Source: Cohnella herbarum (GTDB taxonomy: Bacteria > Bacillota > Bacilli > Paenibacillales > Paenibacillaceae). From it: 64,000 nt of DNA. Location of the stretch: the NCBI RefSeq assembly GCF_012849095.1, contig NZ_CP051680.1:5301501-5365500 (forward strand), given 5' to 3'. The notes under the pieces are model-generated. The model searched no databases, was not told where the DNA came from, and was given only the letters and a program-made list of their open reading frames with translations. Of the stretch, positions 17,800 through 27,647 are shown piece after piece. Position 1 is the first letter of the stretch. Every line of letters starts with the position of its first letter. A program made the position numbers and the translations under genes.

Positions 17800-19347
17800 T
17801 TGTTTCGCTATGGTTTGCCTGTATTCTTCCGGCGTCTGACCGGTCAGCTTCTTAAATACGCGAAAGAAATATTTGCTGTTGTCGAACCCCAGCGTTTTGG
17901 CGATTTTATACACTTTATCGTCCGTGTTTTCAAGATACGCTTTGGCGTTGTCGATTCGGACCTGATTCACGTAATCGGAAAAGTTGACTCCCGTTTTCTC
18001 CTTGAACAAATAACTGCAGTAACTCGGATTGATGAAGAACAGAGACGAAATCTTTTCGAGAGTCAGTACCTTGTTGTAATTGTTCCGAATGTAAGACCTG
18101 ATGTTATCGACGACGTGCTCGGACGAATAAACGTTCTGCTCGTTCATCATTTCCGCGATGTTGGGCAGAACCGTCAATAAGTGAGCCTTGATCGCTTCGA
18201 TGTCGAAAATGCCGGATAGAGCCGATTCGAAGCTCGAGGACGGGGACGCGTTTCCGTCAATATGAAAGTTGCGGTGCAACAGACTGCGAACTTCTTGGAT
18301 AAGGAGTCTGCAAGTGCTCTTAACCTCTCCCAGAGTCGATTCGGGCAGTCCGTAGAAATGGTCGAACAGCTTACCGGTCCATTCGGTCGCCTTGGCCGAG
18401 TTACCCGATTCGATGAAAAACAGCAGTTCGTCCATTCGTTCCCAGCTCAAGGCAGGGGTGACCGATTTCGTTCCGCAAAATACCGATATGGCTGAGTTGT
18501 CCTCTCCGATCCGCCCCCCGTTCAACGCCTCGACGGTTTCCTCGTAAGCTTCCGATAGTTGGATCAAGGAAGTCTTCGGGCCGCTTATGCCGAACTTCGG
18601 ATTGTTGGAGGCATTCCCCGCGATCCGTTCCGCAACGGACTTAGCATATTCCAGAATACCCTCGCTCTCCCCAGACATGTAGAAAAGATAAAAAGACATA
18701 TGATCGTTCTGCGCATGCGGGATATATACGTAATGATCCCCAGCCGATAATGAAGAGGAGTTAAGGATGTCCGTCGAGTAAATCGTCATAAGCAGGTAAT
18801 GCTTGGCACCGGCAACCTCCCGCAGCTTGCTGGACCTTAACACCGGAGCTTTTTCTTTGTGATGGAGCCCCAGAATGAGATTGCCCAAGGACTGCAAATC
18901 CACGTCGTAGCTGATCTCCTGCTTCTCGTTTTCTTGATGCGCCAACTGCTGCAACGCGGATTGTTCGGCATCCAGGATGGAGATCGCTTTGGTTAAGGTA
19001 TCCCGGATTTCGTCTCGGCTAAACGGCTTCAACAAATAACCGACCGCTTTGGCGGAGATCGCTTCCTTCATATATTCGAAATCGGAGTAGCCGCTGACGA
19101 CGATCACTTTCTTGTCGGGATAATCCTTCTGCAACGTTTGGAGGAGCAGCTTTCCATCCATCTCCGGCATTCTCATGTCCGTAATGATAATGTCCGGGTT
19201 TACGCTGCGAATCAGCTCCAAAGCGTCTTCTCCGTTATCCGCCTCGCCCGCGTACGCGAGCCGGTCTCCGAAATCGGCCGCTCGTATTTTTTTGAGCATT
19301 CCCCGCCGGATTAGCACTTCATCGTCCACGACGATATATTTATACAT
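17785..19347 (-). CDS. YesN-type AraC response regulator
   Basis: A 520-residue regulator: a receiver (1-120) with D8-D9 acids, D57 in IIITDMRMPEMDG and K in YLLKPFS, a middle region of about 280 residues, and a C-terminal AraC domain with two helix-turn-helices (TLEKISSLFFINPSYCSYLFKEKTG, YKIAKTLGFDNSKYFFRVFKK). It is paired with the sensor at 19359, 11 bp upstream. YesMN-type systems turn on nearby sugar importers and hydrolases, so the direct repeats at 14521 and 25441 are candidate targets. ATG 19347 is preferred: AGAGGTG sits 7 nt before it, and a GTG three codons upstream lacks spacing. Confidence 0.92.
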   Translation of the reverse strand: MYKYIVVDDEVLIRRGMLKKIRAADFGDRLAYAGEADNGEDALELIRSVNPDIIITDMRMPEMDGKLLLQTLQKDYPDKKVIVVSGYSDFEYMKEAISAKAVGYLLKPFSRDEIRDTLTKAISILDAEQSALQQLAHQENEKQEISYDVDLQSLGNLILGLHHKEKAPVLRSSKLREVAGAKHYLLMTIYSTDILNSSSLSAGDHYVYIPHAQNDHMSFYLFYMSGESEGILEYAKSVAERIAGNASNNPKFGISGPKTSLIQLSEAYEETVEALNGGRIGEDNSAISVFCGTKSVTPALSWERMDELLFFIESGNSAKATEWTGKLFDHFYGLPESTLGEVKSTCRLLIQEVRSLLHRNFHIDGNASPSSSFESALSGIFDIEAIKAHLLTVLPNIAEMMNEQNVYSSEHVVDNIRSYIRNNYNKVLTLEKISSLFFINPSYCSYLFKEKTGVNFSDYVNQVRIDNAKAYLENTDDKVYKIAKTLGFDNSKYFFRVFKKLTGQTPEEYRQTIAKQKEQA

Positions 19348-19358
19348 ACGTAACACCT

Positions 19359-21152
19359 CTAAGTCAGGATGGGAACGTTAATGATGACTTTCGTTCCGAT
19401 GTCTTTCTCGCTCTCCAAGGTTAGGCCGTATTGCGAACCGTAGTACAGGGATATTCTCGAATGCACGTTTTTCAGTCCGATGCTGCGCTTATCCCGACGG
19501 CCCAATTCGCTGAATTCGGGCGGCTCGCTCAACAACGATTGAAGCTCTCGAAGCTGATCGGGGGACATGCCGACTCCGTCGTCCGCGATTTCGAAGAGGA
19601 TCCGTTCCTCGCGTTCGATCGCCCTCACCGTAACCGATCCCTTTTTCTTCGTGCTTTCAAGCCCATGGTACAACGCATTCTCGATAATCGGTTGAAGAAT
19701 AAGCTTTAAGATTTTCAGCTGCGACAAGCCCTCTTGAATGTCGAACCGGAAATCTATTTTGTCCTGGTAGCGGATTTTCTGGATAGCCAAATAGTTATTC
19801 ACATGCGCGAGTTCCTCATCTATCGATACCAATTCGCTTTCCGTCTTGATGCTGTAGCGGAACATGTCTCCAAGCGCTTTGGTCATGATCGCGATGCTTT
19901 CGACCTCTTCGATCTCGGCGATGCTATTGATGGATTCCAAAGTATTGTATAAGAAATGGGAGTTGATCTGGGCTTCCAGCGCCTTCATCTGGGAATCGAG
20001 CGTAATGAGCTTGTTCTGGTAACTCTCCTTAATGTAGCGATTGATGTCCTGGATCATTTTGTTGTATTCCGCGTACAACACCCCGATCTCGTCCGTCCGT
20101 TCCATATATTTTTTGGCCGTCACGAGATTCAGAAACTTGTTCTTGCGCATCGTCTTGCTCAGATCGATGATCGGTTTCGTGATCAGGTTAGACAAAATAA
20201 CGGAAAGAAGGATGAAGATCAGCGCGCAAGTGATCGCAATATAGAGCAGCAGCCGTTGCGAGACGCCGTACTGCTCGTACAATTTGGACAGGCTGATCGA
20301 AGCGACGATCTTCCAATCGTTATCGGGAAACGGCTTCATGACGGTTAGCGTTCCGTCGCTCGTTTCCTCGGACATTTCTTCGGATCGGTTTGCAATCTGA
20401 CCGTTCAGCGGTTCCGGCAATTGTTGTCCGATACGGTTCTTGTAGTTATCATACAGAATGGTGCCGTTCCCGTTGACGAGAAACATATTGGTGATATCGG
20501 GTACGATCCCTTTGTCGATCCCTTTGAAGATGTCCAATCCGCTATCGAGCATCAATACGCCGAGAAGCTGACGGGTATCCGCATCGTATAAGGCGCGCGA
20601 GAAGGTAATGGACGGTTTGGCGTTGATAATGAAATCCTTCTTGTTCGCGTCGCTGATGTACAATCCGCCGCTTTTCTCCAGCGTTCTAACGTACCAATCG
20701 TCCTGCAGCGGGTTGTAGTCGATAACCAGATCGGTGCTGATTCCGTAACTGATCGACTTGCCATCCGGCAAGAAGATGTAGATACCGTTCAAATAGGGAT
20801 TACCGAGAACCAAATTGTTGAAAAAGAAAAGCATGTTGGATCGGGCGAGAAACAAATCGTATTCGTCCGCGTTCGGATTGTTGATCAATTTGTTCAATTC
20901 ATGCGAAACCGTGAACGCGCCGGGCCGGGTCGAAAATTGCTGGAAAGACAACGTAATGCGATCTATGTTCTGAAAGATGTTATCGATCCGTTCCACGGTA
21001 TTGTCGATCGTTCCGGTCGAAACAAGGGAAACCTGCTTGGCGACAAGACTCGTATAAGCATTATATGAGATGAGCGTCACGATAAAGATCGGGATAACGG
21101 AAATGCCCAAGAAGACGAAAAAAAGCTTGTTTCTAATGTTGCGATAAATCAT
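19359..21152 (-). CDS. YesM-type sensor histidine kinase
   Basis: A 597-residue sensor of the LytS/YesM class. Two membrane segments (about 10-30 and 300-322) flank an extracellular dCache-like domain of about 270 residues, followed by HAMP, the phosphoacceptor H399 in ALEAQINSHFLYNTLESI, and an ATPase domain with LQPIIENALYHG and DDGVGMS. It is expected to sense an extracellular sugar or a loaded binding protein and phosphorylate the YesN-like partner. GGAGG 7 nt before the ATG supports the start. Convergent with the importer operon. Confidence 0.92.
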   Translation of the reverse strand: MIYRNIRNKLFFVFLGISVIPIFIVTLISYNAYTSLVAKQVSLVSTGTIDNTVERIDNIFQNIDRITLSFQQFSTRPGAFTVSHELNKLINNPNADEYDLFLARSNMLFFFNNLVLGNPYLNGIYIFLPDGKSISYGISTDLVIDYNPLQDDWYVRTLEKSGGLYISDANKKDFIINAKPSITFSRALYDADTRQLLGVLMLDSGLDIFKGIDKGIVPDITNMFLVNGNGTILYDNYKNRIGQQLPEPLNGQIANRSEEMSEETSDGTLTVMKPFPDNDWKIVASISLSKLYEQYGVSQRLLLYIAITCALIFILLSVILSNLITKPIIDLSKTMRKNKFLNLVTAKKYMERTDEIGVLYAEYNKMIQDINRYIKESYQNKLITLDSQMKALEAQINSHFLYNTLESINSIAEIEEVESIAIMTKALGDMFRYSIKTESELVSIDEELAHVNNYLAIQKIRYQDKIDFRFDIQEGLSQLKILKLILQPIIENALYHGLESTKKKGSVTVRAIEREERILFEIADDGVGMSPDQLRELQSLLSEPPEFSELGRRDKRSIGLKNVHSRISLYYGSQYGLTLESEKDIGTKVIINVPILT

Positions 21153-21216
21153 TGTTAATCCTCCGCTTTTGGCCGTATATCTAAAGATAGTATACCATCA
21201 TTCGTAATATCCATGT

Positions 21217-21242
21217 GAAAAAAGAGCGCTGGAGGCGCTCTT
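21217..21242 (-). terminator. intrinsic terminator of the GH106-like gene
   Basis: AAGAGCGC (21222-21229) pairs with GCGCTCTT (21235-21242); on the minus strand TTTTTC follows. It insulates the downstream yesMN promoter. Confidence 0.88.
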
Positions 21243-21266
21243 AATCCACTTCTTCCTTCCCGCTAG

Positions 21267-24200
21267 TTATTCTCGAATGATCGCTTCGAACCGAAGGTGA
21301 TCGCCGGCTCCGTAAGAGATAAGGTCGTAATCGTCAGCAGCGGGTTTCCCGTATTTCGGAGCCTTTCTCCACATATTCGGCCATGCCGTTCGGCGGCTGC
21401 GGTCCGGATCGTGGTGAGGGCCTAGGACGTTCTTCAAGCCGCCGCACACGCGAAGCGTAATCTCGTTCGTTCCGGCTAGCATCCGGCTGGTCAGATCCGT
21501 TGTCCCGCCATCGTCAAGGCCGATCAGTCCGACCCGTTCGCCGTTAACGAATATCGAACAAGCCGTAGCTTCCAACTCCTTCGGAAGCAAAGCTTGGACG
21601 GAAGCGGCGTTGTCCGGCACCTCGACGCGATAGTGATACAGGAAAGCTCCTGAATAGAAGGGATATCCTTGCCTTGTCCATTCGCCGATCGATACGGATT
21701 CGGGACGGCTCATCACCCAGTCGCCATTCCGAGAGCCGATCGAGAAGTCGCCTCGCAGATAGACGGGCTCGACCTCCAGCATAACGTCGAAACGGTCGGC
21801 CGTTAAGATCAGTTCGTTAGCGCCTTGCTTAAGGAATGGCCTAATATCCGCTTGCCCGTTGTGATGGTCCAGCCATGCGTCCCCGCGGAGCCAAGGAACG
21901 GGACGGCCGTTTACGCTCAGGGCGTACGATTGCGGTCTCTCCGCGACAAAGTACACCGGGGCGTCCGGCAGTTCCCCCTCCGTAATCACCCGGTAGGTCA
22001 ACGCGAATCCGCTGTCCGCCCCGAAATCGTTGCGGTCCAGAATCCTTCGTTTGAATTGAACCGAATTGTCCCACGGGTTCTGATTAAAGCCGCGTCGACG
22101 AAACAGCAGATGGCCGGCTTCGATGGTGTTCATGTCCGAATACGTCTTGCCGTCGACCGCGAGATCGCAATAATCGATTACGATGACGTTCGCCTCTTCC
22201 GGAACGACGTTCTGCAGGACCGCCGGTAAGTTCGTCTTCTTCAAGGACTCGTTCGTTGCGGCTATTCCAGCCGTTGCGATCGGCTCATCTGGGCTCACGA
22301 TAAGAACAATCGACTCGTTGCGTTGGAGCTTGAAATCCAATCCGATTCCGAATTCCGTCCGGATTACGGCGACGGGTTCCGTATCTCCGTTCCAGAGGTT
22401 CCAGTGCTCAAGCGTTCCGCCCTGGAATTCGATGAAAGAGCGAAATTCCTCCATGCTATGGTTCACGAAGAAGTACGCCGTGCGATTTCCTTCCAGTTCC
22501 CTGCGCATATGAGCCATCCCAAGCGGCCAAGGAACGCTGCTGACCATTCGAAGGCTGACTACCTTGCTCAGTTCATCTGCAAGAGCTTCCTGACCGCCGA
22601 CCAACCGGTAATTCGGATGCGCCGATAAGGCGGCGAACGCTTCCGGCATGATTTCCCCGTCTACGTAAGGACCCGCTTCTCCCTGCGCCAAGACCGTTCC
22701 TCCGGCATCCATCAGCCGAAGAAGAAGGGCAAGCGTGGAAGCCTTCATATTAGTCGTGTCGCCGGATAGGACGACCGCGTCGTAGGACTGCTTGCCGATC
22801 GAAAGACGATTCCCGGTCACGCTTCCGTGCCGCTCCATGATATATTCGTCCCCCAGATCGAAATCCCATTGGGCGGCCGTCATTGCTTGCAGCATTGCCA
22901 GATAAGCTCGCATATCGGGATTTAGAGGCGGCTTGTTCCACATGATATCGGAATCTTCTTCTTCCTTGGGAATCAGATAGCCGCTCGTCGTCGGGTGCAG
23001 GACGAGAATACGCTGGTTCATCGTACCCTGAGACAGGAGGTAAGAGACGCGGCCGTTATAATCGTTCATCTCGGTGTAGTCGTTCCACCACGGCTGTCGC
23101 CAATCGAACGACTGCGGATGGTCCCGTTTGCGCGCGCCGGCCGTCGTCATGAGCGTATAGTGCTGGTTTAAGAAGTTGATTCCGTGAACGAACAGCCAGT
23201 CCCCCATGCGCTTATAATCGTCCAACGAGGAGTCCCATCCCCCCGCTCCATAGGCTTCGCAGAGCACGCGCTCCTTGCCGAGTTGATTCGCGACGCTCTT
23301 CGCTTCAAGCAACGTGACCAGTAAATCGTCCGTAGGTTTATCGCGAAGCGGACTGCCCAGCAGCAGATCGATCGCCGGCCACTGGAAATACTCGTAAGCG
23401 GACATGATAGATGGAGAGACCATCATGCCTCCGGCGAGCGGCCAGAAGTTCTCGAGGAAGTGCCCCGTCCAGGCGACGCCGTGCTCCTCGCACCACTTGG
23501 CGATCGGCTGGATGGAGTTTTCCACCCATAGCTCGCGCACGGTATCGTAATAATCGTAACGGACTTTCACCGCAGATTTCTCGTACCAGTCGCATTCCAC
23601 GTTCTTGAACAATGCCGGAAGATGGCTTAACAGGTCATAGCCCCGACGCTTCCGAAATTCGGCCGCGAACCAATAGCTGAACGGAAGCTCCGTTTTCTTC
23701 ACGTTATAGATTCCGCTGCCCGTCACGGCGGGTTCGTCGGTGAATATCGCCGGAATATGCTTGCCGAAGTCAGCCCCGAACCTTTCATAATAAGCTTCGT
23801 ACGTGCACTTCAAGAACGCCTGCGTGACCTCCGGTCTCATCATGTCCACGTACGCAAAACCGCCAAGCCACGACATCGTCTGAGGGGGAACGATCTCGAT
23901 GGTCATGATCCATTCGCACTGCTCGTGCCATTCCTCCTGCGGAATGTCGGTCATATCGCGGTCGATGCTAATCAAAGTCTGGCCGTCATCCGTCGCGGTT
24001 ACCGCATAAGCCTTCAAGAAATTGCTATTCACGACCCACTTCGGGGCGGAACCGGCACCTTCCCGGAACTTCGAGATCGATTCGATCCGGTAGGTAGCCG
24101 ACGTCGCGAGACAATCCGGCAGTTCGGCGGGGACATGCCCTCCCGCGAATCCGGACGGATAGGAATTCTCGTCGTAGATATATAGCTTCATATCCAATCT

Positions 24201-24428
24201 CTTGGCCGTGGCCAAAGCATAGTCCCACTTAGCGAACCAGTCTTCCGACAAATACTCTGTAACGAGTCCGGGTCTGGGATGCACGAAAGCACCGCCGAAG
24301 CCGTGGTTTTTCAGTTCGCGTAATTGATTTTCAATCACTTGCTCCGATATTTCGTCGTTCCACACCCATAACGGAGCAGGTCTATATTCGGAGGAAGGCG
24401 CTCGGAAACGATCCGCCATCGTTGTCAT
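21267..24428 (-). CDS. GH106-like glycoside hydrolase (probable alpha-L-rhamnosidase)
   Basis: A protein of 1053 residues from ATG 24428 (AGGA 10 nt upstream), without a signal peptide, so cytoplasmic. The N-terminal part has the barrel features of GH106-like enzymes: APLWVWNDEIS, LKNHGFGGAFVHPRPG, LYIYDENSYPSGFAGG, IFTDEPAV, and GHFLENFW. The C-terminal 300 residues hold two jelly-roll-like modules with FVNHSMEEFRSFIEF and PVYLRGDFSIG. Family assignment is by motif recall, not alignment, so another clan member is possible. Next to two GH78-type genes and a sugar importer, it probably trims rhamnosides brought in by the importer. It diverges from the AraC gene at 24572. Confidence 0.62.
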   Translation of the reverse strand: MTTMADRFRAPSSEYRPAPLWVWNDEISEQVIENQLRELKNHGFGGAFVHPRPGLVTEYLSEDWFAKWDYALATAKRLDMKLYIYDENSYPSGFAGGHVPAELPDCLATSATYRIESISKFREGAGSAPKWVVNSNFLKAYAVTATDDGQTLISIDRDMTDIPQEEWHEQCEWIMTIEIVPPQTMSWLGGFAYVDMMRPEVTQAFLKCTYEAYYERFGADFGKHIPAIFTDEPAVTGSGIYNVKKTELPFSYWFAAEFRKRRGYDLLSHLPALFKNVECDWYEKSAVKVRYDYYDTVRELWVENSIQPIAKWCEEHGVAWTGHFLENFWPLAGGMMVSPSIMSAYEYFQWPAIDLLLGSPLRDKPTDDLLVTLLEAKSVANQLGKERVLCEAYGAGGWDSSLDDYKRMGDWLFVHGINFLNQHYTLMTTAGARKRDHPQSFDWRQPWWNDYTEMNDYNGRVSYLLSQGTMNQRILVLHPTTSGYLIPKEEEDSDIMWNKPPLNPDMRAYLAMLQAMTAAQWDFDLGDEYIMERHGSVTGNRLSIGKQSYDAVVLSGDTTNMKASTLALLLRLMDAGGTVLAQGEAGPYVDGEIMPEAFAALSAHPNYRLVGGQEALADELSKVVSLRMVSSVPWPLGMAHMRRELEGNRTAYFFVNHSMEEFRSFIEFQGGTLEHWNLWNGDTEPVAVIRTEFGIGLDFKLQRNESIVLIVSPDEPIATAGIAATNESLKKTNLPAVLQNVVPEEANVIVIDYCDLAVDGKTYSDMNTIEAGHLLFRRRGFNQNPWDNSVQFKRRILDRNDFGADSGFALTYRVITEGELPDAPVYFVAERPQSYALSVNGRPVPWLRGDAWLDHHNGQADIRPFLKQGANELILTADRFDVMLEVEPVYLRGDFSIGSRNGDWVMSRPESVSIGEWTRQGYPFYSGAFLYHYRVEVPDNAASVQALLPKELEATACSIFVNGERVGLIGLDDGGTTDLTSRMLAGTNEITLRVCGGLKNVLGPHHDPDRSRRTAWPNMWRKAPKYGKPAADDYDLISYGAGDHLRFEAIIRE

Positions 24429-24571
24429 TCGAATCACATCCTAATCTGTTCATCTCGTATTGTTGCTTTCATAGTAAGCGCTCCTATTTGTATGATATAT
24501 TGATTTCGTCTTACGATCATCCGATGATCTTGCTACAAAATCCAGTAATCTTGCTGCGGAGAGTGCTTGCA

Positions 24572-25435
24572 ATGAAAATCGTCGAGGATTTGGATAGGCT
24601 GCGTTCATCCAGCATGGGAACCGCTCCGACTTCGTTCGTTAAGTCGTCTTTGTTGTACGTCCAGTTTATCGGGCATTATTATACTCGCCCCGGATATTCC
24701 ATCGAACGGGATGATCTCGACTCGTTCTTACTCTTGGTCACGATAAGGGGCAAGGGTTATTTGCACTACCAAGGAACTCGGCATGAACTTGAGCAGGGGA
24801 AAGCGTTCCTGATCGACTGCAAACAATATCATCTCTACCATACGGACCCCGAAGACTTATGGGAGTTCGTCTGGATCCATTTCAACGGAAATACGGCTCA
24901 GGATTACGTTGATTATTTTCTAAAGCTGGGAGGTCCCTTGGCGGCGGAATCCGTTAACGACGATCTCCTATTGGACATTCAGCGGGTTAAAGAGCTTCAG
25001 AAGCAACGGGACGAAAGATCGGATTTGCTCACTTCCTCGATTCTGGTCCGGCTGATTACGGAGATTCTCCAATCGGCGCTGCAAGACCATCGGAACGACA
25101 AACAAATTCCTCCCTACATTACCGGGATCAAACAAGCGTTGGGCGACCGGTTGCAGAGAAGTATCAGCCTGGACGATCTGTCCAAGGAATTCGCCGTCAG
25201 CAAGTATCATCTCTCGCGAGAATTCAAGAAATATACGGGCTACAGCCCTTATGTATATTTGTTAAACCTGCGCATGATCGCGGCCAAAGAGCTACTGAAA
25301 ACGACGGACCTCACGATCGAAGAAATCACTCGCCGGACCGGCTTCACGAACGCGACCCATTTTATCCATACGTTCAAAATCCGGGAAAACGCGACTCCTT
25401 TGAAATTCCGTAAAAACTGGCAGGGCAAACCCTAG
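24572..25435 (+). CDS. AraC-family transcriptional regulator
   Basis: From the ATG at 24572 (GGAGAG 8 nt upstream) the protein is 287 residues, the usual AraC size; a frame open from 24422 would add 50 residues with no homology. The N-terminal cupin domain shows RDDLDSFLLLVTIRGKGYLHYQG and FLIDCKQYHLY; the C-terminal domain has two helix-turn-helices (SLDDLSKEFAVSKYHLSREFKKYTG, TIEEITRRTGFTNATHFIHTFK). It probably binds the sugar directly and regulates the divergent GH106-like gene and/or the operon that starts at 25572. Confidence 0.9.
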   Translation: MKIVEDLDRLRSSSMGTAPTSFVKSSLLYVQFIGHYYTRPGYSIERDDLDSFLLLVTIRGKGYLHYQGTRHELEQGKAFLIDCKQYHLYHTDPEDLWEFVWIHFNGNTAQDYVDYFLKLGGPLAAESVNDDLLLDIQRVKELQKQRDERSDLLTSSILVRLITEILQSALQDHRNDKQIPPYITGIKQALGDRLQRSISLDDLSKEFAVSKYHLSREFKKYTGYSPYVYLLNLRMIAAKELLKTTDLTIEEITRRTGFTNATHFIHTFKIRENATPLKFRKNWQGKP

Positions 25436-25440
25436 ATTGG

Positions 25441-25479
25441 TCTAAAAATAGTGCACCCGATTCGCTAAAGTTAATGTAC
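25441..25479 (+). promoter_or_regulatory. direct-repeat operator upstream of the dehydrogenase/GH78 operon
   Basis: TCTAAAAATAGTGCAC (25441-25456) and GCTAAAGTTAATGTAC (25464-25479) repeat the arrangement at 14521-14559: the first half-site is identical, the second has two differences, and the spacing is the same 23 bp. Confidence 0.75.
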
Positions 25480-25571
25480 CTTCCGCAAGGTTATGATGGC
25501 TTGGAACAGAGTCGCGAGAGTTTTAATTACACGATTCATTACACTCATAACTTTAATGATGGAGGAACGAT

Positions 25572-26546
25572 ATGGCGAAGCCTAAAGTGCTCGTGCTGAA
25601 GCCGTTGCCGGAAGAAGCGAAGACGATCATCCGGGAACGCTGCACGATGATCGAACCGGAAGAGAGCCACATCAGCCGCGAGCGGCTGGCGGAGTTGATC
25701 TCGGACGTCGACGGTCTTCTCACGAACGATATAAGAATAGATTCCGAGCTATTGGATGAAGCCAAACAGCTCAAGATCGTCAGCAATCAGTCCGTCGGCT
25801 ACAACAATTTCGATCTCGCGGCAATGAAAGCGCGCGGCGTTATCGGTACGCATACGCCCTATGTTCTCGATGGCACCGTGGCCGATCTCGTCTTTGCGTT
25901 GATTCTGGCCGCGGCTAGGCGCGTTCCCGAACTGGATTCCTTGGTCAAGCAAGGCAAATGGGGAGAGCCCGGAAACGGCGGGGAAGCCCACTATGGGGTG
26001 GACGTACACCACGCCACGATCGGCATCGTCGGGATGGGCAGAATCGGGGAAGCGGTCGCCCGAAGGGCGGCGCTTGGCTTCGACATGAAGGTTCTGTACA
26101 GCAACCGCTCCCGCAAGCCGGATGCCGAGAAAGCTTACGGAGCGCAGTACCGTTCGCTGGAACAGTTACTGGAGCAGTCCGATTTCGTCGTTCTGATGGC
26201 GCCGTTGACGAGCGAAACCGCGGGCATGATTCGCATCGAGCATTTCGAACGGATGAAACCGACCGCCGTGTTCGTTAACGCTTCACGGGGACAGTTGGTA
26301 GACGAGCCGGCCATGATCGACGCGTTGCAGAGGAAACTGATCTATGCGGCTGCCTTAGACGTCTATGAGACGGAGCCGGTAGATGCCGGAAATCCGTTGC
26401 TCTCGCTCCCTAACGTTATTACGTTGCCTCATATCGGTTCAGCCACGGCGCAAACCCGATTCGATATGGCGATGGTAGCCGCGAACAATCTTGTGGGCGG
26501 ACTCTTGAAGGACAGACAAATTTACATCGTACCTGAATTGCAATAA
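25572..26546 (+). CDS. D-2-hydroxyacid dehydrogenase (GhrB/2-ketogluconate reductase-like)
   Basis: A 324-residue NAD(P)-dependent dehydrogenase. The nucleotide fold carries GIVGMGRIGEAVARRA; the catalytic Arg is in NASRGQLVDE, the Glu in DVYETEPV and the His in LPHIGSAT. The substrate loop SVGYNNFDL and length match the glyoxylate/hydroxypyruvate/2-ketogluconate reductases (Bacillus YvcT, GhrB). Reduction of 2-keto-gluconate to gluconate would fit the gluconokinase at 12892, which is inference. First gene of a four-gene operon; ATG behind GGAGG, downstream of the shared operator. Confidence 0.85.
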   Translation: MAKPKVLVLKPLPEEAKTIIRERCTMIEPEESHISRERLAELISDVDGLLTNDIRIDSELLDEAKQLKIVSNQSVGYNNFDLAAMKARGVIGTHTPYVLDGTVADLVFALILAAARRVPELDSLVKQGKWGEPGNGGEAHYGVDVHHATIGIVGMGRIGEAVARRAALGFDMKVLYSNRSRKPDAEKAYGAQYRSLEQLLEQSDFVVLMAPLTSETAGMIRIEHFERMKPTAVFVNASRGQLVDEPAMIDALQRKLIYAAALDVYETEPVDAGNPLLSLPNVITLPHIGSATAQTRFDMAMVAANNLVGGLLKDRQIYIVPELQ

Positions 26547-26560
26547 TGAGGAATAAGGTG

Positions 26561-27622
26561 ATGAGCATGAATATATCCGCAACGATGAAAGCGGCCGTGA
26601 TGACGGAGCCGCGCCGGATCGTCACGGAGGAACGGCCGATTCCGGAATTGAACGACGACGAGGTTCTCGTGAAAGTGATGGCGGTCGGCGTCTGCGGTTC
26701 CGACGTTCACTATTACGAACATGGAAGAATCGGCGACGCCGCCGTCGAGTATCCGATGATTCTCGGCCATGAGTGCGCCGGCGAAGTCGTCGCCGCGGGC
26801 AAATCCGTATCCCGCGTAAGTCCGGGCGACCGCGTGGCGATCGAACCTCAAACGACGTGCGGCCGTTGTCCCGCGTGCAAATCCGGTAAATATAATCTGT
26901 GCCCGGAAGTCGTTTTTTTCGCTACTCCGCCGATCGACGGAGCTTTTGCCCAATACGTGAAAGCGCGCGAAGATTTCCTGTTTCCGATCCCCGATCATTT
27001 GAGTTATGAAGAAGCGTCGCTTGTAGAGCCGTTCTCCGTCGGGATTCACGCGGCCAATCGGACGGGGCTGAAGCCGGGCAACACGGTCGCGATCATGGGC
27101 ATGGGCCCTGTCGGATTGTTGGCCGTCGTCGCGGCGAAAGCCTACGGCGCTAGCCGGATTTACGTGACCGATCTGGAGCCGGTCCGATTGGAAGCCGCCA
27201 AGAAGTTGGGCGCCACGCATGCCATCAACGTTCGGGAACAAGACGCCGTGGAGACGATTAAAACATTGAACGGCGGGTTGGGTGTCGACGTCGCATGGGA
27301 AACGGCAGGCAATCCGAAGGCGCTTCAATCGGCTCTGCTGTCGCTGCGTCGCGGAGGCAAGCTGGCGATCGTAGGCCTTCCCATTCAAGCGGAAATTCCA
27401 TTGAACGTGCATTTCATGACCAATCACGAAGTGGATATCTACGGCGTATTTCGATATGCCGACACTTATCCCGCGGGAATCGAAATCTTGGCTTCCGGCA
27501 TCGCGGACGTCAACTCGCTCATCACGGATCGTTATCCGCTGGAGCGGACGCAAGAAGCGATGGATCGGGCTCTGCATAACAAGAGCGGAAGCTTGAAAGT
27601 TATCGTATATCCGAACGGCTAA
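26561..27622 (+). CDS. zinc-dependent medium-chain dehydrogenase, sorbitol/xylitol type
   Basis: A 353-residue alcohol/polyol dehydrogenase. The catalytic zinc site is CGSDVHYYEHG with GHECAGEVV; the structural zinc site has four cysteines in CGRCPACKSGKYNLC; the NAD fold has GMGPVGLLAV. YFGP-like features of sorbitol dehydrogenases (VFFATPPIDGAFAQY) are present. It oxidises or reduces a polyol/ketose pair in the same pathway as its neighbours. Start at 26561 chosen for GAGGAA 6 nt upstream; ATG 26567 is possible. It follows the preceding gene by 14 bp. Confidence 0.88.
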   Translation: MSMNISATMKAAVMTEPRRIVTEERPIPELNDDEVLVKVMAVGVCGSDVHYYEHGRIGDAAVEYPMILGHECAGEVVAAGKSVSRVSPGDRVAIEPQTTCGRCPACKSGKYNLCPEVVFFATPPIDGAFAQYVKAREDFLFPIPDHLSYEEASLVEPFSVGIHAANRTGLKPGNTVAIMGMGPVGLLAVVAAKAYGASRIYVTDLEPVRLEAAKKLGATHAINVREQDAVETIKTLNGGLGVDVAWETAGNPKALQSALLSLRRGGKLAIVGLPIQAEIPLNVHFMTNHEVDIYGVFRYADTYPAGIEILASGIADVNSLITDRYPLERTQEAMDRALHNKSGSLKVIVYPNG

Positions 27623-27647
27623 ACGTTAGGGAGGGGGAAGATCGACC

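Noticed and set aside
24465..24485. Catabolite-responsive (cre) site near the GH106/AraC divergent region
   Set aside because: TAGTAAGCGCTCC misses required positions of the cre consensus.
26522..27577. A 351-codon minus-strand frame over the zinc dehydrogenase
   Set aside because: It mirrors a clear dehydrogenase on the plus strand and has no family features.
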